DNA of 64,000 bases from Arsenophonus sp046530735 (GCA_046530735.1 JBHEQV010000008.1:1-64000), one strand, 5' to 3'; positions 32,717 through 44,900 are shown, numbered from the stretch's first letter. The notes: generated by a model not told the origin, from the sequence alone. Translations and numbers: made by a program.

Positions 32717-33510
32717 CAACACCGTTACTGGTAATAAAAAATCTGACTAAAACTTTTTATTATCGCACAGGGTTATTTCAAACACAACCATTAGAAGCGG
32801 TAAAACCTTTAAATTTTACCTTAAGAGCTGCTGAAACCTTAGCTATTATAGGTGCTAACGGATCAGGTAAATCAACTCTTGCCCGCATGTTATCGGGTGT
32901 TATTGAAGCTAGTGGTGGTGAAATTTTTATTAATGGTCATCAACTTAACTTTGGTGATTATAGTTATCGCAGTCAACTCATCCGGATGATATTTCAGGAT
33001 CCAAATACTTCCTTGACACCTAAACAGCGTATTGGACAAATTCTTGAAATCCCTTTAATTCTAAATACTTCTCTTTCTGTTAACGAACGGGAAGATCGTA
33101 TAGAACAAACCCTTCGTCAAGTTGGACTATTACCTGATCACGCTAGCTATTATCCGCATATGTTAGCAGCAGGTCAAAAACAGCGAGTAGCGCTAGCAAG
33201 AGCGTTAATTCTGAAACCAAAGATTATTATTGCTGATGAAGCACTGGCGTCATTAGACATGACAATGCGTTCTCAAATTATTAATTTAATGCTTGAACTA
33301 CAAGAAAAACAAGGTATTTCATATATTTATGTTACTCAACATTTAGGTATCGTAAAACATATTAGCGATAAAGTGTTAGTGATTGATAATGGTGTTGTAG
33401 TCGAAAGGGGTCATACAGCTGAAGTGCTTGTTTCGCCTTTACATGAAGTAACCAAACGCTTAATCGCCAGTCATTTTGGTGAACTTTTATCTGCGGATGC
33501 CTGGAGGTAA
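32713..33510 (+). CDS. sapF: Sap transporter ATP-binding protein SapF
   Basis: Second Sap ATPase, 265 residues (E. coli 268). Walker A is GANGSGKSTLARML; Q-loop MIFQDPNTSLTP; the signature position reads MLAAGQKQRVALARAL, Walker B IIIADEALASLDM, and the switch histidine is in YVTQHLG. The start ATG overlaps the sapD stop (ATGA). All five sap genes are open, which contrasts with the surrounding decay and suggests selection. The 186 bases to fabI hold no gene. Confidence 0.97.
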   Translation: MTTPLLVIKNLTKTFYYRTGLFQTQPLEAVKPLNFTLRAAETLAIIGANGSGKSTLARMLSGVIEASGGEIFINGHQLNFGDYSYRSQLIRMIFQDPNTSLTPKQRIGQILEIPLILNTSLSVNEREDRIEQTLRQVGLLPDHASYYPHMLAAGQKQRVALARALILKPKIIIADEALASLDMTMRSQIINLMLELQEKQGISYIYVTQHLGIVKHISDKVLVIDNGVVVERGHTAEVLVSPLHEVTKRLIASHFGELLSADAWR

Positions 33511-33696
33511 GATTTATAACTAGTATAAAAGCAGAAAAACTGATCGAATCAGTAAAATTATACAACATATATTTATTCTATATGATAAACTTTCTAAAAG
33601 TTTATCAAAAAAATACATAGATATAGATACTATCTATAATGGATAATTTATAATGAGTAGATTAAGTGTTTTTTTAAATTATAAGGATACGGGCTT

Positions 33697-34506
33697 ATGG
33701 GCTTTATGAGCGGTAAGCGAATTCTGATCACTGGTTTAGCCAGTAAATTATCTATTGCTCACGGCATTGCACAAGCAATGCATCAGCAAGGTGCTGAACT
33801 GGCCTTCAGTTACCAAGCTGATAAACTGAAATCTCGCGTAGAAGAGATGGCAAATAGTTTTGACTCTAGTATTGTTTTGCCATGTGATGTAGCTTCTGAT
33901 GAAGCTATTACTAGATTATTTTTTGAGTTAACAAAAGTATGGCCAAAATTTGATGGTTTTGTCCATTCAATTGCTTATGCACCAGCAAATCAACTTTATG
34001 GTGATTATGTTGATACAGTAACACGCGAGGGCTTTCGTATTGCTCATGATATTAGTTCATATAGCTTTGTTGCGTTAGCAAAAGCTTGTCGAAAAATATT
34101 AAATCTTCATTCTAGCCTGGTTACCTTAAGTTATTTAGGTTCTGAGCGTGCGATCCCTAATTATAATGTCATGGGATTAGCAAAAGCTTCCCTTGAAGCA
34201 AATGTCCGTTATATAGCAAATGCAATGGGACCTGAAGTTATTCGTGTTAATGGAATTTCAGCTGGTCCAATCCGAACTTTAGCGGCATCGGGGATTAAAG
34301 ATTTTCGTAAAATGCTTTCACATTGTGAATCAGTAACCCCAATTCGTCGTACGGTAACAACGGAGGATGTTGGTAATTGTGCCGCTTTTCTATGCTCTAA
34401 TTTATCGGCAGGTGTTACCGGTGAAATTTTACATGTTGACGGTGGATTCAGTATTACTGCCATGAATGAACTGAAATTAAAAGACTATATTAGCAAAGGT
34501 TGTTGA
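33697..34506 (+). CDS. fabI: enoyl-[acyl-carrier-protein] reductase (NADH) FabI
   Basis: NADH-dependent last reduction of each fatty acid elongation cycle; target of triclosan-type inhibitors. The short-chain reductase fold is complete: GLASKLSIAHGIAQAM near the N-terminus, the FabI active site with both tyrosines and the lysine in SYLGSERAIPNYNVMGLAKAS, and the substrate loop ISAGPIRTLAASGIKDF. 269 residues against 262 in E. coli. Residue 262 is the usual last residue; the extra seven are DYISKGC, and the last five codons plus the TGA stop belong to the inverted end of an IS1595-type element that begins at about 34490. An AAGGAT lies about 14 bases upstream of the ATG. It follows the sap operon in the same direction. 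Confidence 0.97.
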   Translation: MGFMSGKRILITGLASKLSIAHGIAQAMHQQGAELAFSYQADKLKSRVEEMANSFDSSIVLPCDVASDEAITRLFFELTKVWPKFDGFVHSIAYAPANQLYGDYVDTVTREGFRIAHDISSYSFVALAKACRKILNLHSSLVTLSYLGSERAIPNYNVMGLAKASLEANVRYIANAMGPEVIRVNGISAGPIRTLAASGIKDFRKMLSHCESVTPIRRTVTTEDVGNCAAFLCSNLSAGVTGEILHVDGGFSITAMNELKLKDYISKGC

Positions 34507-37500
34507 TAGAAATCCCTTATATTGTATAATGGATTTCATTATAGATTTCTATCTAGAAAACAAACAATCGTATAGATCAAGAAACTATTTCTTAACTCTA
34601 TGTTAAAATAAAGCTGCATCTCATTAGTTGAGATAGGTAACAATCTGTTAGATGATGTGAATTCATGGAATGAGAAACTCATTCCATTTTATTTCACCTA
34701 TATTGTTACAATAAACATGTTATCCTATGAAAAGATATTCATTATAGTTAGCGATATTGTTGCAAAATCTATCCCGATTGCAGGAAAACATTTAATAATC
34801 TCACTGGATAGTCATCTAGTGATGCTACATCACAAGGATAAATAATTTAGTTATTTTCGATATATCTTAAATAGTTTAACTTTACGGAAGTTAGCGAAAC
34901 AAACATTGATTTAAAGCAGCGCTTAGATTACATCACTGCTCTTTGTTTTAGTTGGTAGAAAACTTAAATACATTAAGCGGTCTTGTTTAAGTCAAGCAAA
35001 CATTTTTCCTGAATCTTTTAAAGAAAAAAATTATATCCCACATAGAAAATCTAGAAAACGCGCGGGAGAGCAGAGGAGTAAAATGGAAGAAAGTGGTATA
35101 CACTATGGTATGAACGGCACAGCTCTATCCTACTTGCTGGATGTTAATGAACTGAGTACTGCTTTATTTTCTGCGATCTATTAATTTTTAAGAATTAATT
35201 CAGATGACTTAGAAGAGATCTACTAAAAAGTAAAAACTAGGGTAAATTAAGAAGACAATACGCAACTTCAGATCTTAAAATCACCTATTTATCCGAAGAG
35301 TTTTTTATTACTTCTCTTCTTAAATTAATAATGATAGAGGGAAAACTCCAACTGAATTTTTATGACACCATAAAAGTAGGTCATATAGCAAATTCGTCTG
35401 ATTTGATCTCTAATGTTCTTAACGGAAAGTATTATATATCTATAATCAGGATTATTCAGAGTTTTGAGCGAAACATTAAATGTAAAGAGCTGATTACGCT
35501 GAATATAAGTGTATTAAGGGTAATAACTAAAATATACTTGCTGATAAATTTATCACCTATATGGAACTAATAATAATCTCCATCTTCTTCGCCCATCTTT
35601 TTAGACAAACACAAAGATAACTGAGCCGATAAGACCTGATGAATGCGAATAGAATGATGATTTTTATTTCTCTAAAAAGATGTCAAGAGAGTAATTTACC
35701 CATATATATTTTACTCTGCTCAATTAAACTTCTTTTCACCATTCATGACAGCTAAAACAAATTTCTTAAAAACACGCTGAAACTGGTCAACTTTAGGGCA
35801 CATCTATTTATATGATAGTAATTGCCTGTAGCACTTGCATAATAGATATCCGAACGACTACTGCTGCAATTCTCCTAATTGTTTTCCACAGTTATTTTTC
35901 TGCTAAAGCTGTAAATTAAAAGCCTACAGTTATACGGTTTTAAAACTACCGAGTAGTGCTTAGCGCAACAGGTTCATATTTTATCTAATTGCGACTGGCA
36001 ACACATTACTTTCACTATCCTTCCATCTTCTCTGGCCTTTTCAACAATAACTGACTTATGTGATTCAACGCTCTATTTCGTGGTGTCACACCTCACACTT
36101 ATTCCGCAGTAGGCACGCAACAGAATATTAAAAATTGGTATTCCTCTATCCTTTGCACACTTATACTCGATAACTTAATTAAAATGCATATATTCATATC
36201 TCCCTTACCCAGAGTTGGGCTGGATATTAAATATACTGTATGGTGAAATCTGCTCTTTAATAAAAAAATAGTAGAAGAAATCTATCTAGGCTCTGTTATC
36301 TATCTGATGATGATACGTTACAACTATAACTTAATAAATCCCAGCATCTTCCTGTTCTTGTGCACATATCCGCACCAAGAAGCAGTGGTGACGGTTACCT
36401 GAGGCAGATTAGATGGCAACCCGGTTTACTGAGAAGTGCACTTTGCTAAAAAGACATAAAGAGATTGAGATAGCGTGAATATACTTAACCCCCCTACCTT
36501 AAATGCCGATTATTCATGTTAAAAACTGTGCCATTACTCAGCAGGAGTGCATTCTAGTATCTTATTACTCATGAATACCGCACTCAACATCAGCAACAAC
36601 AGATACTAATGTAAGAAAGATAATTGGGCGCTATATCAGGCATATTCCAGCTAGGAATTTTAAAATGGTTCGTTACTATCATTTCTTGTCGAATTGTAAA
36701 CGGAGAACACTATTACAAAAGGTGTATAAAATACTGGAAAATATAAGATTTCTAAAAAACTTAAAAAGCGTGGCTCTTCCATTTCCTTGTACTGATAAAA
36801 GAGTTCCTACTCACAGATACGTACAAAATGCATTCTATGTATGGCGACAGGCTACTTTTACCGACGTTCAGCTTAGCAAGAAGGCAATAAAATTGTTGTT
36901 AACAAAAATGCATAAAATAAAAAAATAATAGTTATTAAGCTAAATCTAGGGATTAAATATCGCTAAAATTAGCGTGTTAGAATCAAAGAATGCATACACT
37001 ACGATAAAATTTTAGCTTACAATAGATCTAGTAGTATTGATTCTTATCTTCTTTTATCAAAAATGAATGCCTTTTGCTATTCAACTTAAAGAGCAATAAA
37101 ATTTTCTAACCATAAATAAATTGCGGCCTTAATCGACAGAGATTAATAAAGTTATGGTGTGAGCGATAAGATTCTCAAAGAGTTTATGTAGAGTGTATTA
37201 ACCGTTTTATTAAGGCGATCATCGATCAAAATCCATATTTTACTTGGATGGAGCTAAATAGTAAGAAACCTTTGCTAGCTAGCATAAAATTAGTCAATAT
37301 AACCTAACAAGGTTAGGTAACCAGAAAGTTATTGGTAAGAAATTTCATATTTTAAATATGAAACTATATTAGCCTATTAAAAGGGATAGCTGAGTAAATT
37401 TTATGATATAGGGTCTTTATTTACCGAATTATCTGGTTTGAAAAGATTTTTTGAAACTACAATAATTGAAATACCAGTCGTACCTAAAAATTACTATACA

Positions 37501-37526
37501 AAAAAGCAATAATTTTTACCGAAATA
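34490..37526 (+). mobile_element. IS1595-type element interrupted by repeat D
   Basis: The first block, 34490-35082, runs from the end TTAGCAAAGGTTGTTGATAG to codons just after the VDETFFPESF-like region. The second block, about 37116-37526, continues with the codons before ISHDK- and LPNYL-like pieces and ends AATTTTTACCGAAATA. Joined, they make about one element length. The gap is family D. No open transposase. The right end abuts IS481 sequence at the same position as the element at 10450-11311. Confidence 0.72.
35083..37115 (+). mobile_element. repeat family D, apparently complete (about 2.03 kb), unidentified
   Basis: Ends are inferred from the interrupted IS1595-type element. Near its left end a decayed frame reads YGMNGTALSYLLDVNELSTA and INSDDLEEIY, which looks like the start of a protein. 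Further on, 35331-35570 encodes a piece shared with 24290-24628. Near the right end 36665-36928 is a chance or residual frame. The peptides were not recognised as any transposase family, and no group II intron domain V was seen. Confidence 0.6.
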
Positions 37527-38275
37527 GTTTAATGATCAGAGCCATATTTTCCATCGTTTGTTAACGATGCTATTACCTGCTCAGAAATCTATAGTCGTTT
37601 TCCTGCAAAAAATGTTTTCTTCCTTTTAATGATCTACTGGCAATTGTACGTGAATTCCTGAATCCCGTTTATTCGATCTGCCATAGATTATTGTTTATGA
37701 AGGCATGAAATAAAGAATTTTCGTAAAATAAACCAGGAAGTACTAAAGTCAAAGTTGAAAACGTTTAAAATCTACGAGCTTTTTTATCTTAACATAGCAT
37801 GAAATATCTTCTTCAAATACCAAACGAAACTTCATGATATTATTTTTCGTAGGTATATATCGATCTCGGGCAATGCTCGACGCCTCTTACGTGATTTTAA
37901 GTAAAAATTTTCCATGGGCTACACCTATTGGATATTTATAGATCGTCTTTTTGGTCTGCAAAAACGTTAAATCACTGAAAATAAGTATTTAATTGATTTC
38001 TGTACAGAGCTTAGTATAGAGCACCAACTTAAAGACCGCCGATAAATCCTCTAACGAATGGCATAGTCAAGCAATTTAATTGGTGTATAGAAGAATGTCC
38101 TGCAAAGCTATTATTTGATTCTGGTAAAGAACTTGATATCACTCTTCATCAATATATTTAGCTGTACAATTAAGAATTACCTCAATCAGTATTTAGATAG
38201 CAAAACTCCTTTACAATCCATGAAAAATTAATTCAAATTTAAACCTGAATTATTCAAAAAAAAACTATATTCTAT
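37527..38275 (+). mobile_element. IS481-type element lacking its first 150 bases
   Basis: Begins exactly at the IS1595 junction and runs through decayed IS481 codons: RCLRRHG-like region absent or broken, IVKQFNWCIEECPAKL-like region near 38075, to the 3' end (CAATTAAGAATTACCTC near 38175). It lies immediately upstream of sanA, 28 bases before its start. Confidence 0.75.
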
Positions 38276-38302
38276 CTTTTAATATATAAAATATAGGCAT
38301 AG

Positions 38303-38941
38303 ATGATGAGGAAATTCCTTATTTATAGCTTACTTATCATTGCAGTAACAGCAATTATTACTACTCTTGCATTCGATCGTTGGATTAGCTGGAAAACTGC
38401 TAACTATATCTATAATGATGTAAAAAAATTACCAACTCGCACCGTTGGTATAATTTTAGGCACGTCAAAATATTATTCTAGTGGTTTACCTAATGAGTAC
38501 TATAAGTATCGAATTCAAGGCGCCATCAATGCCTATGATAACGGTAAAATAAAATATTTGCTTGTTAGTGGTGATAATACCCATCATAATTATAATGAAC
38601 CGATCAGCATGCGTAGAGACCTGATCTCAGCAGGTATCCCAGCGACAAAAATTGTGTTAGATTTTGCTGGCTTTAGAACATTAGATTCTGTTATCCGAAC
38701 TAACAAAGTGTTTACTACCAATAATTTTACTATTATTACACAACGTTTTCATTGTGAAAGAGCATTATTTATCGCCATAAAAAAAGAAATAGATGCACAG
38801 TGTTATGCGGTTTCTTCACCAAAAAAAATCCTTAAAGTTCGTTTACGTGAGGTTTTTGCCCGTATTAATGCTTTTATTGATATTTATATATTAAAAAGTG
38901 AACCTCGTTTTTTAGGTGAACAAAAATCTATTCCTGCATAA
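38303..38941 (+). CDS. sanA: SanA-type envelope protein (YdcF/DUF218), C-terminally shortened
   Basis: Inner-membrane protein of the SanA family, linked in E. coli and Salmonella to vancomycin resistance at high temperature; the biochemical role is unknown. One N-terminal membrane segment (about 5-24) precedes the DUF218 domain with VGIILGTSKYY, YRIQGAINAYDNGKIKYLLVSGDN, and AGFRTLDSVIRTNKVF, and ends EPRFLGEQKSIPA. It matches E. coli SanA closely but stops after 212 residues instead of 239. After the TAA the same frame stays open to 39034 and reads IKIPDSIKGYPTIYS, matching the normal tail VPEDAQGYPAVT. So a new stop has removed about 25 residues; the domain core is intact and function is possible. 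Confidence 0.93.
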   Translation: MMRKFLIYSLLIIAVTAIITTLAFDRWISWKTANYIYNDVKKLPTRTVGIILGTSKYYSSGLPNEYYKYRIQGAINAYDNGKIKYLLVSGDNTHHNYNEPISMRRDLISAGIPATKIVLDFAGFRTLDSVIRTNKVFTTNNFTIITQRFHCERALFIAIKKEIDAQCYAVSSPKKILKVRLREVFARINAFIDIYILKSEPRFLGEQKSIPA

Positions 38942-39090
38942 ATAAAAATACCTGATAGTATTAAAGGATATCCTACTATTTACTCAAAAAACTTAAATGA
39001 TATAAGTGAATCAAGTAGTGAATTTATTAGTTAAATAATAACTATAATAGAGAATTAATTTATTTGATACTTGTAGTAATATGGGGGTAT

Positions 39091-40541
39091 GTTACTGAAG
39101 GTTCTTGCTTTGCTCGTAGAGCAATTTATAGCAACATCTGTATTTTAATTGTTATAATTTTAAACAATCTTCTCTAGAATCAATAATTCAGTAAATAAAA
39201 CTATCATCCACAATAAAATCTATTTAGTCCATCCTTTTAATCAGATGATATAACTTTTCACATTTTAAATGTGGAATTATTTACTAAAAATCTCTAATTA
39301 CACAACCTTATTTAGACGATTATAACTAATTTCATGCTCACTAGCAAAGTTTTCGTACTATTTATCTCAATCCAAGCAAAATATGGACTCCCTCAATAGG
39401 TTATTAAGGATAATTCACAACCTGTTTTGTACAACGAAACAAAAATAAATAAAAAATCTAAATTAATTTATCATGACAAAAATACTACTTTGTAGAAAAA
39501 TATCCAACATTACTTCTTATTTGAAATTCTTTTTTAAATAACATTATTACTTTCGGATGAATAATAAAATAAGATTTCGCCGAAACAAAAAGTTGTTGCA
39601 TTTATAAAATCCCACAAAGAAAAAATTGAGGCGAATTAAATCTATTATTAGATTCATAATATTACAAAGTATAAACCAAATTGAGTTATTTTTATGTATT
39701 AATTTTAACTTTTTTAGTATTTGAATATATATAGATTTTATTCTAAAAAGCAATATAAATGACGTTTATGCAAAAGATATTTTTTAATAATAGCTCTACT
39801 TTTGTAAAGCTGGCTTATGCTAATGAACAAATCAATGATCGGCTTAGGAAAGCGACTAACACGCTCTGCATTAAACTCTTCAAAATGATCGTTCATATGC
39901 TCTGTTGATTTTGAGTGATAAAAATCGCGATTTGTTCTTTCCTTTTTCTTCTTTTCTCTCACATTCGCTAGCTTTTCCTATCCATGAAATAACGCTTTCC
40001 TTTAAATAATTTAAGGAAAAATATTTTGTCGACTTCAATAATAGCACTTAGTGCATTTATATTAGCTATATCCTCTGAAGTAAGAAAACAGTAACACAAT
40101 TTAAACACTGTTTTAAATCAATATTTGTTTGTTTTGCTGACTCCCGTAAAGTCAAGCTATTCAGCATACATTTCAGATAATTAAATCATCTATCCTTGCG
40201 ATGTAGTTTTATCAGAGAACTTCCAGGAAGATTATTAAATGCTTTCTTAGAATTCTGGAATTTTGCAATGATATCGTTGCAATATTAATGAATTGATTCC
40301 CTAGTGAATAGTATATCAATATGATAATATAAGTATGATAAAGTGATATAAATTGTCTCAATGCATTAATCAACATGATCCGACAAATTGTAGCTGAATA
40401 AAATAATGAAATGTAGATTTATGTTGGCATGAGGTAAGGAAAAAGTTCATTTAATCTAAATTACTGTTTGTTTTTTCATGGCAACTTCTGTGTGGTAAAA
40501 ATCATTTATATACTATAAGAATTTCTATTAACAACCTTTCC
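39091..40541 (-). mobile_element. IS1595-type element with an unidentified insert
   Basis: Plus-strand left end GTTACTGAAGGTTCTTGCTTTG and right end near 40541 (ATTAACAACCTTTCCC) are the two family ends. Minus-strand order and peptides match the other copies. Between about 39400 and 39830 there are some 430 bases that no other copy has, very AT-rich with no frame of note. It resembles the piece at 1-381 in the part they share. Confidence 0.7.
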
Positions 40542-41020
40542 CAAAAATACCTAATTTTAAGAAAAAAGACAAATAATACTCGAAATAAATCTGCTAGAAA
40601 GCATAAACAGCATTATCACCTGCACCTAAACTAGTTACGGCGCCCATATCCCCTGTCCAGTTCGTCTAATTAAAACTGAACACTCCAATCATAGATAGTA
40701 TCTTAAGCCATCTCTAATCTTTTACCTAAAATTCTAACAAAAGACGGACCACAACGCAATAATATCAATAGAAGCTTAAAATAATAAATTAAACAGAATT
40801 TTATAATGATAAATTCGAAAATCTAGCACGAGTAAGTCAATAATCACACGTCTGGTTATTTGAACTGACTGACCATACCAGTAACTGAATTTACGTCTAG
40901 TACCATTTCAGAGGAAAAACAGCACAAAACTTTACCAATCTGTTAATTAACTGTTTGGTCCAAGATGATTATCTAGATCCTAACCGTACATCCTTATTCA
41001 TAAATATATGGCTACCGAGG
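40542..41020. other. degenerate sequence, no gene recognised
   Basis: About 480 bases between an IS1595-type and an IS481-type element. It is less AT-rich than typical spacers and may be an eroded gene, but no frame on either strand gives a recognisable peptide. Confidence 0.4.
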
Positions 41021-41024
41021 AATA

Positions 41025-41990
41025 TAATTCAGGACCTTTCATGATAATGAAAGGCTGCATCGTAAGCACTATAATATACAAAATCAGAGCTGATTTCTAG
41101 CTTAAAAAGCTATATCTACTTTTTCTAAACATTATAGCATATTTAAACTTAGTGTTGCTAAAAGGCAAAAAGGAGATGATGTTGATAAGATCACAGCAAT
41201 ATTTTCTATTGTTTTCTGAGGGATACTGTTGCCTGTTCAATAAGGCATAATCGGTTTTCTGGAAAAATATTTTCCCCTATTGATGATCTGCTGGTAGTTG
41301 TACGCGAGTTCTTGAATTTCGTTGTATCTCAATCTAGACTTGATCGCTGTTTAGGTAGATTAAAATAGGGTATTTGCGTAAAATAAGGAGAAAATCCAAA
41401 TCCGAAGCATAAAATATTTAAAAATATGAGCCTGCATTACCTGCACGTAGATGTAGCTATCTTCCACAAATACTAAATATAGTTCATGACGTTATCTTTC
41501 GTAGGTATAGTATAAATCACGCTACTTGATTAATTTTATTTATTTTTATAAAACAAAGACTCTGAGAATGCCAAATATTTATTAAGTAATCTTAATCGAG
41601 AGTTCTATAGCTATCTATTAATTACTTATAGACAATAGCAAAGAATTTATAGAAACTTTTTGGTCTACGAATTTTCAGCCACCAAAAAATAGGAATCCAC
41701 CAGTTTGTGTATAGAACTTAATATAGAATACCGACTTAGCCAGCTAATTCATAAATAAATAGTATGATCAAGCGATTTAATAAGCACATAAAAGATATAC
41801 TGTAAACAATCCTTTCAATTCTACTCAAGAGCTTAAGATCATTCTGCGTAGATATATTTAACTGTGCAATCAGGAATATTACTACTATCAGGATTAGATG
41901 GTGAAACTCCTTTGCAGTCTATAAAAAATAGGTTCAAAGTTAAATCTGAATTATTCAAAAATATCATATTATCTTGATGTCGCATGTGAT
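41025..41990 (+). mobile_element. IS481-type element, near full length, decayed
   Basis: Starts with CATGATAATGAAAGGC and contains, in broken frames, the DNA-binding N-terminal part, a LHVDVSYL-like stretch near 41445, DNSKEFIETF near 41630 and the 3' end at about 41990. About 965 bases, so no large deletion, but no reading frame longer than a few dozen codons. Confidence 0.78.
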
Positions 41991-44900
41991 ATTTGAAACT
42001 AAAATTAGCGATAAATAATCACTATCTTAATTTCCATCAGTGCAATAAAATTGCGATATCATTTTCATCAGAAGCACTTTAGTCTATTCGAGTGATATGT
42101 TCAACTAAACAATATTTGTAGATACTGGTCAATGAAACCTCATATAGTAATGGTAACTCTTTCTACTATAGCCTAACAAAATATTTTTGTCTTACACTCT
42201 TGCTGTGCGGAAGATAATAAGTAAAAGGTCTACGTTGATATGCCCCTCCGCTTCTGGTTGTAGTTAAACCTCTTCCTGAATATGTTTAACAATTATCTCT
42301 CAGTTCATTTCTTTCAATGAACTTATGATATGAAGGAAAATGACCTGCTGACAAAAGGATATCAATAGGATAACATTAAACTATAAAAATAAAAGCCTCA
42401 AATAATTAAATATTTAATACTGAGATTAAATTTATCCAACTTCCAGACGACTAAAATTTCATTCGATTTCAGTAAATTTAGCGCAAGTTTAACCAAAGTC
42501 TTTTAGTCTCTTTTCCTCTTATTTATCCTCAAAAGCTACTCATAATTTATGTAAATAAATGATTTTCGTTGTAAATCAATGTTTGATCATTTTTTAATAG
42601 CCTGTCATATAGTCTATTTTTGCTATTTTAGTCCTTTTTTAGATTTTTAAAAGATTCTTATATCTATTTTTAGCCAAAATATTAACTAAATCTCTGATTT
42701 AAGAAAACCTTGATTTTAAAAAAAATTTTGTCTACGACATGTATATTCAGCGCTATTATCATTTTTTGATAGATTCTGATCAAGAATCTTATTGAGTTTT
42801 TCAAAAAATTTCTGGTTATTATCGGTGACTTTTGGTAATTTATTTAATTTATCTAATGTTGATGACACAATGTCGATCAATGCATTCAGATGGTTTTTTG
42901 AACGCGTAGCACAGAGGTAATGCCCAATTTAGATTCTTTTAATTTTTCCTTTAACCAGGGAAAACAGCTATCTAGTTCATGCGTGGACTAGGGGAAAGCT
43001 GATTATATGCTATCTCACTCAATTCTAATTCTAATATCGGATTGGAGGTCTTTATTTGCTACCACCATCCTACTAGGTAGCCGTTTCTTATAAATATCTC
43101 ATTTCCTGATTCTCCATTATGCTTAATTCCATCGTGTAGGACTTTTTAGCTAAAAAATGTAATCTATTTTCATATATAGATTAAGTATTTTAGATACCGT
43201 TAACTGCTACCATAATTATAGCACCTATTGTAGGTCTTCTTACTAGTTATAGCACAACGCGGTATCGCTGTATAAATTCATCGCTACCAATTCACTACAT
43301 ACCTGACGCATATCGTACCTGCTAGCATTTCGTGTAAATTTTGCTGCTTATTCCACGTTGGTAATTAATTATTTGAGGATAACTGGATACAGCACTCAAG
43401 TGCATATCACTATCAAATATGCAGTTGCCTATTCAGGTTTATGAGCACTGAATACTACTTTGCTTATAGTCAATCTTATCCAACTCAAGTTCTCGTATCA
43501 TAGCGCGAATATACCAGAGAAGTGCCATTATATAAATGTAGCGTTATCACCTAATTTCAGCATAATACGCGGTGAGCATTATCCGTGATTCTGCTAAACA
43601 CAAGCCATTAATCCCAGTTTAGCATTAGCTGTTCTCTATCCATGGCAAATTTGCTGCATCGGTCATATTCAGCAGATAAACAAATAACAGACATCAGGTC
43701 AAATCCGATGCAACTGGCCGCCTGTGCGGTAAGCGCCTAAAAATGCTTTTCTGCTGATATCAATAGTGATAATGAGTAAAAAGCTGAGATCGGTTCACGA
43801 ATCACACCTCTCCTCTCCCGTCCAATGGTAAACCGAATATCGGTATAATGCGGCTTAAAGGAGACCAAGCATCGTCAGCTTAATGATATTAAGACTGGTA
43901 AGTTGTACCCGGTAAAGACCAGTACGGGAAATGAGACATATATCTAACAGAATATATTGTTCTCAATCTGTTTAACTTGGCAAACGCATACTGCTTGGCG
44001 GCCTACTACTGAAGCCCATTTAAGTACTGCATTTCCCTGCTTGACTAGCATAACAGATTAGTTACATACTAAATCGTATGTGAACCTTTTCATAAGCCAG
44101 CACTTGCACCGTATCGTTAAGTCAACTCACTTGGTCTTCCAAGCGCAATGTATCACCAGACTGGGTATAGCTACTGACCAACAGCCTCTTGATTAACAAG
44201 AGGATACAGGTTGATATAATTACTGGTTTTGGATAGGATTACTGTTACATCACAAAAAATGAGTACTCATAGATAAAAACAGCATGTTTCGTATAAAACT
44301 TCCTGCGCTAAAAAGGTGTGTAGATTACCCCCCTTGGGCAAATGCTCATCATCCTCAGCATTCATAGCCTATCCGTGTTTAGCATGATATTTATTAACTT
44401 GAATCTCTCATCATTGATGGTTTCCATCAGGTAATGTAGATGGTTGTCAGTCATTAACCTTACCTTCCCCCCGATTATCTGCAGATTAGCGCTTAATCTT
44501 GTCTACTATTGATACTTATTATTGCTGATAGCCTGACATCGTTTTCGATAGTAAATATCAAGCTATCCCTGACGGCTTAGTCGTATGCTTAAAAATATCA
44601 GTATCGTCACAGAGGAGGAGGAGAGACCACGTCAGCAAAATTACACCGTGTGCGTAGCGATTATGCTAATATATAGTAAGAGCCGATCAGCTTTAGCCAG
44701 ATTTCCCAACATCGTAGAGCTGGGAAAAGGCTACTAGGTTTCATTATACTAAAGATTAAATACTACTATCTTACAAAAGTCTTTCGGTAGGAGAGATGTT
44801 AATCAATAACTGCTCATGGCGAAACTGGCATAGGGTCTCTTTACAATGCCTACTACTTATTGGCTGCAATCATCTCGTGGTAATCATATGCGCATTCGCT

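Noticed and set aside
35331..35570. 79-codon open frame as a possible small protein
   Set aside because: It is part of repeat family D and aligns with a broken frame in another D copy, so it is a relic and not a stand-alone gene.
36665..36928. 87-codon open frame near the end of repeat D
   Set aside because: Equivalent positions in the other D copies are closed, with no sign of conservation as protein.
35083..37115. Group II intron as the identity of repeat D (size about 2 kb)
   Set aside because: No reverse-transcriptase YADD-type motif in a plausible frame and no domain V hairpin near the 3' end.
39738..39962. Lysine-rich 74-codon minus-strand frame
   Set aside because: Its first part matches the basic stretch of the IS1595-type transposase and the rest runs into the unique insert.
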